Of a stretch of DNA of 27,889 nucleotides, positions 22,358-27,889 are shown piece after piece. This DNA is from a virus. The stretch is from the IMG/VR virus record IMGVR_UViG_3300020182_003256, positions 1-27,889 of that record, one strand, 5' to 3'. The first letter of the stretch is position 1. The number at the start of each line of letters is the position of its first letter. A program made the position numbers and the translations under genes. Below the pieces are notes generated by a model. That model saw only the letters and a list, made by a program, of their open reading frames with translations, had not been told where the DNA came from and ran no database searches.

Positions 22358-23662
22358 ATGAAGAATACATTTGTTATAAGCGCTCCAGTTGATACTTACT
22401 CAGGTTACGGAGCCCGAAGTAGAGATTTTGTGAAAGCATTAATTGAGTCAGATAAATATGATATTAAAATTATCCCTCAAAGATGGGGAGATACTAGAAA
22501 AGGATTTTTAGATGATTTTCCAGAATGGAACTTTATGAGAGAATATCTCACCCCTCAACTAACGTCAAAACCCGATATTTGGTGTCAAGTAACAGTACCC
22601 AATGAATTCCAAGCTGTAGGCATATATAACATTGGTCTAACGGCAGGTATCGAAACTACAGCATGTGCCCCTCAATGGATTGAAGGGTGTAATAGAATGG
22701 ATATGATACTTACATCCTCAAACCATTCTAAACAAGTATTCGAAAATACTTCATTTGAGATACAAGATAAAAATACAGGTAAAAAAGGTGAATTAAAATG
22801 TACTACCCCAGTAAACGTATTGTTTGAGGGAGCTAATTTAGAAATTTATAAACCGGTTAAAGAATTCACAAATAAAAAGTTATATGATCATATTAAGGAT
22901 ATTCCTGAGAAATTTGCTTATTTATTTGTTGGTCATTGGTTACAAGGAAGTTTAGGGCATGATAGAAAAAATGTAGGTTTATTAATTAAAGCTTTTTATG
23001 AAGTATATAAAAATAAAAAAAATTCACCGGCATTAATTTTAAAAACCTCAATAGGGAAGGGATCACATATGGATAGGAGAGAAATACTTAAAAGAATGAA
23101 AAGTATTAGAGATACTCTCCCAAAAACAGACAGATTACCTTCAATTTATTTAATTCATGGGGATCTATCAGATGCTGAAATTAATGAATTATACCACAAC
23201 CCAAAAGTAAAAGCTATGATTAGTGCTACTAAAGGTGAGGGATTTGGAAGACCATTATTAGAGTTTGCTTTAACAGGTAAACCCACAATAGCAACAGCTT
23301 GGTCAGGCCATATTGATTTTTTAAATCCTAAATTAGCACCTTTAATGGGGGGTAAATTAAATAACTTAGATCAATCATCAATACAGAAAGATGTACTTAT
23401 TGAAGGTTCACAATGGTTTGATGTAGACCATCAACATTTGGGTCACTTCTTAACAGATGTTAAGAAAAATTATAAAACTTGGAATCAAAAATCAAAAACA
23501 TTAGCTGGTAGATTAAAGAAAAACTTTAGTTATGAAGCTATGAAATCTTTATTAATTGAGATTTTAGATGATAATGTTAGTGTTCCAACACAAATTCAAT
23601 TAAACCTCCCAGAAGTTAAAAAATCTGGATTACCTAAATTAGAATTACCAATACTAAAATAA
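22358..23662 (+). CDS. Glycosyltransferase, GT4 / GT-B fold (second)
   Basis: The 434-residue protein starts immediately after the stop of the previous glycosyltransferase. It opens VISAPVDTYSGYGARSRDF, a glycine-loop N-terminal domain. VLFEGANLEIYKP and FAYLFVGHWLQGSLGHDRK mark the inter-domain linker. MISATKGEGFGRPLLEFALT contains the E-x7-E donor motif (EGFGRPLLE), and IATAWSGHIDF follows. The C-terminal ~70 residues are charged. Two different GT4 enzymes in tandem suggest stepwise building of an oligosaccharide. Confidence 0.88.
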   Translation: MKNTFVISAPVDTYSGYGARSRDFVKALIESDKYDIKIIPQRWGDTRKGFLDDFPEWNFMREYLTPQLTSKPDIWCQVTVPNEFQAVGIYNIGLTAGIETTACAPQWIEGCNRMDMILTSSNHSKQVFENTSFEIQDKNTGKKGELKCTTPVNVLFEGANLEIYKPVKEFTNKKLYDHIKDIPEKFAYLFVGHWLQGSLGHDRKNVGLLIKAFYEVYKNKKNSPALILKTSIGKGSHMDRREILKRMKSIRDTLPKTDRLPSIYLIHGDLSDAEINELYHNPKVKAMISATKGEGFGRPLLEFALTGKPTIATAWSGHIDFLNPKLAPLMGGKLNNLDQSSIQKDVLIEGSQWFDVDHQHLGHFLTDVKKNYKTWNQKSKTLAGRLKKNFSYEAMKSLLIEILDDNVSVPTQIQLNLPEVKKSGLPKLELPILK

Positions 23663-23663
23663 A

Positions 23664-24125
23664 ATGGACGATTTAAAAACGTGTGATAGATGTGGCTCAG
23701 ATGCTTGCTATGTACAAGAAGTAAATGAAAAAATAAAAAATTACCAATGCTATGGTTGTGGTTTTATTACTAATAGCTTATTAGTAAAAGATACTGAATT
23801 TTTTGAAGAACAAATGGAATTACTCCCAAATCTTTATAAAGAATTAATGGGTGAGGATGATGATGGTAAAATTTGGATGCCTTCAACAGTTAATATGCCT
23901 ACAAAAGGAATGATATTTGCTAATGGTAAAAGTATTGAAAATTGGAAGTGGGCTGCTGTATTAGCTATACCCGTAAAGGACGAAGAAAAAGAAAAATATC
24001 CAATACCAAATAAGGAAGGGGAATTTTATGAGTGGAGAATGGATATGAATAATGTAAAGGAATTCCCAGAAACAGATTATATAGAAGCTTTAGATTATAT
24101 TGGAATTTTTAACCCTGAGAATTAA
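23664..24125 (+). CDS. Zinc-ribbon protein of unknown function
   Basis: An N-terminal zinc ribbon is formed by C7/C10 (CDRC) and C29/C32 (CYGC). The ~120 following residues are acidic, with GEDDDGKIWMPSTVNMPTKG and a WKWAAVLAIPV strand. I know similar zinc-ribbon proteins in marine phages but no function. It starts one base after the GT4 stop and overlaps the epimerase start by one base, so it is part of the sugar message, although its composition resembles a structural or regulatory adaptor more than an enzyme. Confidence 0.7.
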   Translation: MDDLKTCDRCGSDACYVQEVNEKIKNYQCYGCGFITNSLLVKDTEFFEEQMELLPNLYKELMGEDDDGKIWMPSTVNMPTKGMIFANGKSIENWKWAAVLAIPVKDEEKEKYPIPNKEGEFYEWRMDMNNVKEFPETDYIEALDYIGIFNPEN

Positions 24126-25006
24126 TGAAAGTATTAGTAACAGGTGGTGCAGGTTTTATTGGTCACAATTTAGTATGGAGACTTTTAGATGAAGGGCATG
24201 AAGTTCAATCATTAGATAATTATTCTACAGGTACAGTTAAAAATGAAGTTGATGGTTGCAAATATTGGCATGGTGACATTTCAACAATAACTAATCTTAA
24301 TAAAGATTTTGATTTAATATTCCACTTAGCTGCTCAATCTAGAGTACAACCTTCATTTGATAATCCAACTAAAACGTTTAGGGTAAATGTAGAAGGAACT
24401 GAAACTGTGTGTAAATTTGCTCTTGATATAGGAGCAAAAGTAGTATATGCGGGTTCATCTTCAAAACACCATAATCCAGCAACTTCACCCTATGCTATGT
24501 ACAAATACTTAGGTGAGGGAGTATGTAATTTATATAAAGAATCATTTGGGGTAAATATTGAGGTTTGTAGATTTTACAATGTATATGGTCCCGGTGAAGC
24601 ATTAGATGAAAAAAATGGCAATGTAATTGGTATTTGGAGATCTAGGATATCAAGGGAATCTCATATTGAGATTGTTGGGGATGGAGAACAAAAAAGAGAT
24701 TTTACTCATGTGGATGATATTGTAGATGGATTATATAGAATTGGTTTATCTAATTTTTATACAGGTGAAGCTGATTTTCAAAGGCCATCATCAATTAAAG
24801 CTTGGGAATTAGGGACTGGAGTTAATTATTCTATTAAAGAATTAGCAGAAACTTTCCAAAATAAAACAGGCTGCGCCATTAAATTTACTACAGACCAACC
24901 AGGTAATTATAGAAAAACTTTATGTACTGATACTACAGCACAGGATATTTTAGGTTGGAAACCTAAAGACCAATTATTATATTATATTAATAATTTAAAA
25001 TTCTAA
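24125..25006 (+). CDS. NAD-dependent sugar epimerase/dehydratase (extended SDR)
   Basis: The 293-residue extended short-chain dehydrogenase shows the NAD motif VTGGAGFIGHN (G7, G10, G13), FHLAAQSRVQPSFDNP, the active-site GSSS, and Y123-x3-K127 in SPYAMYKYLGE. Later come RFYNVYGPGEA and RDFTHVDDIVDGL, all typical of UDP-glucose 4-epimerase-like enzymes. It is shorter than GalE (~335). It could make UDP-galactose or a 4-keto/4-epi sugar for the neighbouring transferases; the exact product cannot be told from sequence. Confidence 0.9.
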   Translation: MKVLVTGGAGFIGHNLVWRLLDEGHEVQSLDNYSTGTVKNEVDGCKYWHGDISTITNLNKDFDLIFHLAAQSRVQPSFDNPTKTFRVNVEGTETVCKFALDIGAKVVYAGSSSKHHNPATSPYAMYKYLGEGVCNLYKESFGVNIEVCRFYNVYGPGEALDEKNGNVIGIWRSRISRESHIEIVGDGEQKRDFTHVDDIVDGLYRIGLSNFYTGEADFQRPSSIKAWELGTGVNYSIKELAETFQNKTGCAIKFTTDQPGNYRKTLCTDTTAQDILGWKPKDQLLYYINNLKF

Positions 25007-25630
25007 ATGAAAATAAGCTACGCTATAACAGTTTGTAATGAAGCTGTAGAAATACAAAGATTAATATCATTTCTCCTAGAAAATAAAAGAAGTGAAGATG
25101 AAGTAGTAGTACTATTTGATTCTAAAAACGGAACTAACACTGTTGAAGAATATTTAAGATCTCATTCTATTAATGGTGAATTTATTTGGCATAAAAAAGA
25201 ATTTGAAGGACATTTTGCTGATTGGAAAAATTATTTAACTTCTTTATGTGATGGTGATTTTATATTTCAAATTGATGCTGATGAAATACCCCATCAAACT
25301 TTAATTGAATACCTCCCAGAAATTATTGATAGTAATCCTAAAAATGAAGTAATCAGAGTACCAAGGGTAAATACAGTACATGGTTTAACTGAAGAATATG
25401 AAAGACAGTGGGGTTGGAGAGTAAATGCTTTAGGTTGGGTTAATTGGCCTGATTTTCAATGGAGAATTTATAAAAATCACCCTAAAATTAAATGGGTTAA
25501 TAAAGTACATGAAGTATTAGAAGGTTATGATACATGGTCTAACCTAAATGAAGTTGAAGAATTTGCTTTATACCACCCAAAAGATATAGAAAGACAAGTA
25601 AAACAAAATAATTATTATAATACCCTCTAA
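25007..25630 (+). CDS. Glycosyltransferase, GT2 / GT-A type
   Basis: The 207-residue protein starts ISYAITVCNEAVEIQRLI, the donor-binding first strand of GT2 enzymes. EVVVLFDSKNGTNTVEEYL and FIFQIDADEIPH give the DxD metal site (D-A-D). An aromatic segment RQWGWRVNALGWVNWPDF and WRIYKNHPKIKW resemble LPS-core/teichoic-type GT2 proteins. It is short for the family (usually 230-300). It begins immediately after the epimerase stop. It is likely the third sugar-adding enzyme of the cluster. Confidence 0.85.
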   Translation: MKISYAITVCNEAVEIQRLISFLLENKRSEDEVVVLFDSKNGTNTVEEYLRSHSINGEFIWHKKEFEGHFADWKNYLTSLCDGDFIFQIDADEIPHQTLIEYLPEIIDSNPKNEVIRVPRVNTVHGLTEEYERQWGWRVNALGWVNWPDFQWRIYKNHPKIKWVNKVHEVLEGYDTWSNLNEVEEFALYHPKDIERQVKQNNYYNTL

Positions 25631-25631
25631 T

Positions 25632-26456
25632 ATGAAAATAGGAATAATAGGACAAGGTTTTGTTGGTAATGCAATTTATCAAAAGTTTAGTAAATATTAT
25701 GATGTTAAAACATATGATATTAAAGGTATGATTCATTGTAATAGTAGTGAACAAGAAACATTAGATAACGAAATAGTATTTATATGTTTACCAACACCAA
25801 TGAGTGCAGAAGGTAATTGCCATACAGATATCGTTGAAGCAGCTATTAAACGTGTATTTGAATTTGGAGTTGCTAAAACAGTAGTTATTAAATCAACTGT
25901 ACCCCCAGGTACGTGTGCAAAATGGAATAAGCAATTTAATTCACTTGATGTTGTATTTAATCCTGAGTTTTTAACTGAAGCAAATGCTGTGCAGGATTTT
26001 GAAAACCAAACTAGAATTATATTAGGAGGACCAAGACCTGCTACTACTAAATTAAAACAACTATATTCTAAAGTATTTCCTAAAGCAGCTATTGTTAAAA
26101 CAGATTCATCATATGCTGAAATGGTCAAATATGTTACTAATAGTTTTCTAGCAACTAAAGTATCATTTGCAAATGAAATGTATCAAATATGCGGTGCTTT
26201 AGATATTGATTATGATAAAGTTGTAGAATATGCTACATATGATGAAAGATTAGGTAAATCACATTGGAATACACCAGGACCTGATGGAGACTTTGGATAT
26301 GGTGGGCATTGTTTCCCAAAGGATGTTAAAGCATTAATTCATTTAGCAGAAGAATTGGAATTGCATCCAACTATGTTAAGAGCCACCGATAAGAAAAACA
26401 ATGTGGTTCGAAAAAATAGGGATTGGGAAAAAATGAAAGGAAGAGCAATTATATAA
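25632..26456 (+). CDS. Short UDP-glucose/GDP-mannose dehydrogenase family protein
   Basis: These enzymes oxidise a nucleotide sugar twice to a uronic acid. IGIIGQGFVGNAIYQ is the NAD loop, VFICLPTPMSAEGNCHTD and IKSTVPPGTCAKW follow, then FNPEFLTEANAVQDF and the catalytic FGYGGHCFPKD with C227. The protein stops at 274 residues, soon after the central helix domain. The usual C-terminal UDP-binding domain (to ~430) is missing, so it may act on a different donor or need a partner. No continuation is visible in another frame downstream: the next gene is a complete epimerase. Confidence 0.88.
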   Translation: MKIGIIGQGFVGNAIYQKFSKYYDVKTYDIKGMIHCNSSEQETLDNEIVFICLPTPMSAEGNCHTDIVEAAIKRVFEFGVAKTVVIKSTVPPGTCAKWNKQFNSLDVVFNPEFLTEANAVQDFENQTRIILGGPRPATTKLKQLYSKVFPKAAIVKTDSSYAEMVKYVTNSFLATKVSFANEMYQICGALDIDYDKVVEYATYDERLGKSHWNTPGPDGDFGYGGHCFPKDVKALIHLAEELELHPTMLRATDKKNNVVRKNRDWEKMKGRAII

Positions 26457-26467
26457 TTATTAAAAAA

Positions 26468-27496
26468 ATGGACAAACAAAAAACAGTATTAATTACAGGA
26501 GTAGCAGGACTACTAGGAAGTAGATTAGCAGATTGGATTATTGAAAACAAACCAGAATATAAAGTAGTAGGTATTGATGATTTAAGTGGTGGTTTTGAAG
26601 AAAACATTAACCCAAAAGTAGATTTTTGGACAATGAACCTTACAGAACATCCAATTGAAAATTGTTTTGAAGTAAATAATTTTGATTATGTATTTCATTT
26701 TGCTGCTTATGCTGCTGAAGGATTATCTCCATTTATTCGTTGCTACAACTATGATAATAACTTAAAATCTACAGCCCGCATAGTTAATGAGTGTATAAAA
26801 CACGACGTTAAAAGACTGGTATTCACGTCAACTCTCGCAGTATATGGGCATGGTGATGGTGGAATATTTGATGAATCCCAAAGACAATCTCCAATTGATC
26901 CTTATGGTGTAGCTAAATATGCTTGTGAAATGGATATTCAAATTGCTGGAGAACAGCATGGTTTAGATTGGTGTATTGTTAGACCCCACAATGTATATGG
27001 TATTAAACAAAATATTTGGGATAAGTATAGAAATGTATTAGGTATTTGGATGTATCAACATTTAAATGGTATGCCTATGACCATATTTGGTGATGGTGAA
27101 CAAACACGAGCCTTTAGTTTTATAGACGATTCTCTTGAACCTTTATTTAATGCTGCTGTTAGACCCGAAGCTAGTAATGAAATTATTAATTTAGGGGGTA
27201 TTGAAGAAATTTCAATAAATGATGCTAATAAGCTTTTATGTAAAGTAATAGGTGAAGATGCTGAAGTTCAACATTTAGAGGGTAGACATGAAGTAAAACA
27301 CTCAATTCCAACTTACCAAAAATCAATAGATATATTAGGGTTTAAATACAAAACCTCAATGATTGATGGTTTAACCCAAATGTGGGAATGGGCTAAAGAA
27401 CAACCTATGAGAAATAGATTTGTATGGCCAAGTTATGAATTAGAAAAAGGAATATATAGTTTTTGGAAAAATGAAACTAAAAAATCTAATAAATAA
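26468..27496 (+). CDS. NAD-dependent sugar epimerase/dehydratase (second, extended SDR)
   Basis: The 342-residue protein is read from the ATG at 26468, which follows an A-rich leader and places the NAD loop LITGVAGLLGSRL (G11, G14, G17) at the usual distance. The in-frame ATG at 26423 would add 15 residues overlapping the dehydrogenase. FTSTLAVYGHGDG gives the catalytic serine/threonine, and Y146-x3-K150 sits in DPYGVAKYACE. VRPHNVYGIKQN and TRAFSFIDD are donor-site segments. It belongs to the UDP-glucuronate or UDP-glucose epimerase group. Paired with the dehydrogenase it could make and epimerise a uronic acid. Confidence 0.9.
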   Translation: MDKQKTVLITGVAGLLGSRLADWIIENKPEYKVVGIDDLSGGFEENINPKVDFWTMNLTEHPIENCFEVNNFDYVFHFAAYAAEGLSPFIRCYNYDNNLKSTARIVNECIKHDVKRLVFTSTLAVYGHGDGGIFDESQRQSPIDPYGVAKYACEMDIQIAGEQHGLDWCIVRPHNVYGIKQNIWDKYRNVLGIWMYQHLNGMPMTIFGDGEQTRAFSFIDDSLEPLFNAAVRPEASNEIINLGGIEEISINDANKLLCKVIGEDAEVQHLEGRHEVKHSIPTYQKSIDILGFKYKTSMIDGLTQMWEWAKEQPMRNRFVWPSYELEKGIYSFWKNETKKSNK

Positions 27497-27889
27497 AAGC
27501 CATTATTGTACTATAGGCCATATAGGCAGTGAAAGCGATCTACAACTCCATGAAAGGTACATACTATACAATCTCCCAGTACTAAAAGAGTACAAGGGTC
27601 ATATAGTAGTAACTAACTATTCAGGAAATTTCCGAAAAGAAAATAATACTTTGTGGAAAAAGTACTTCCCAGATTGTATAATTTTAGATTTGGGAATGAA
27701 TAGGGGCCATTCATTTGGGATAGCAGACCAGGAAAATGCTATAATTGATTATTGTCACGCTAAAGATATAAAATGGATATGTAAATCTTCTTATGATGTA
27801 GTATTCCAACCTACCATATTAGATATTGAAATTGATGATAGTGAATTTTATTATATGAATGGTATTGGTTTTGGGGGAATGGAAAAATA
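27471..27889 (+). CDS. Partial protein at the window end, possibly a glycosyltransferase or glycan-related protein
   Basis: An ATG at 27471, inside the end of the epimerase gene (26-base overlap), opens a frame that runs to the last base; 139 complete codons are visible. It begins MKLKNLINKSHYCTIGHIGS and continues LHERYILYNLPVLKEYKGHI, VVTNYSGNFRKENNTLWKKY, FPDCIILDLGMNRGHSFGIA and KWICKSSYDVVF. The alternation of strands and helices with a D-V-V-F segment after WICKSS recalls GT-A-like proteins of surface-glycan loci, but no diagnostic motif is reached. The gene continues outside the window. Confidence 0.7.
   Translation, partial: MKLKNLINKSHYCTIGHIGSESDLQLHERYILYNLPVLKEYKGHIVVTNYSGNFRKENNTLWKKYFPDCIILDLGMNRGHSFGIADQENAIIDYCHAKDIKWICKSSYDVVFQPTILDIEIDDSEFYYMNGIGFGGMEK

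Noticed and set aside
26423-26467. Upstream ATG for the second epimerase
   Set aside because: It overlaps the dehydrogenase gene and adds residues before the NAD loop not expected in the family; 26468 has an A-rich leader.

Overview
The window is a densely packed, AT-rich stretch of a tailed-phage genome with every recognisable gene on the + strand. It carries a T4-type replisome: a family-B DNA polymerase in two pieces, sliding clamp gp45 and clamp-loader subunits gp44 and gp62. It also holds virion-like proteins, nucleotide-metabolism genes, chaperones and a glycan-building block. No integrase, rRNA, tRNA or CRISPR array is visible. The phage is most likely a T4-related myovirus. The host is probably a Bacteroidetes (perhaps a marine flavobacterium), because six promoter-like sites share a -33 TTG (five of six) and a -7 TATATT-type box separated by exactly 20 bp. 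That is the promoter grammar of Bacteroidetes, not the -35/-10 of Proteobacteria. Strong Shine-Dalgarno sequences are almost absent and starts are preceded by A-rich leaders, which fits the same phylum. Host assignment is inference.

Layout. (1) 1-6007, nucleotide and DNA-modification module: the 3' part of thyX, a small membrane protein, a transglycosylase-like DpdA candidate, two small unknowns, queC preceded by a candidate pseudoknot, thioredoxin, queD with a frame break at its 5' end, queE, a small unknown, a staphylococcal-type nuclease, a hotdog thioesterase and a phosphoribosyltransferase. (2) 6026-9400: two virion-like proteins flanking folE and a MazG-like pyrophosphohydrolase. (3) 9483-12831: split DNA polymerase and sliding clamp. 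(4) 12913-15912: Hsp20, a small unknown, GroES, GroEL and a small unknown. (5) 15949-19673: gp44, an arginine-methyltransferase-like protein, two small proteins, gp62, a small unknown, a DUF1599 protein and an FkbM methyltransferase. (6) 19726-20919: a Cas4/RecB-like nuclease and a ribbon-helix-helix protein. (7) 20927-27889: two GT4 glycosyltransferases, a zinc-ribbon protein, two NAD-dependent sugar epimerases, a GT2-like transferase, a short UDP-sugar dehydrogenase and a partial protein running off the end.

How it fits together. FolE, QueD, QueE and QueC are the four steps from GTP to preQ0. With a DpdA-like base exchanger they predict that guanine in the phage DNA is replaced by a 7-deazaguanine, probably as protection from host restriction. 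ThyX, the MazG-like enzyme, the phosphoribosyltransferase, thioredoxin and the DUF1599 protein fit control of the nucleotide pool during replication. GroEL, GroES and Hsp20 form a phage-borne folding set. The last 7 kb could make and attach a sugar to the virion, the host surface or the DNA.

Transcription appears to be organised by compact control points. At three of them (after 7498, 9400 and 13332) a hairpin that could end the upstream message overlaps or abuts the -33 box of the next promoter. Further promoter-like sites precede 768, 8846, 12913, 15949, 19726 and 20725. No gene-free stretch exceeds 300 bases; the largest gaps, about 70 to 80 bases each, hold these sites.
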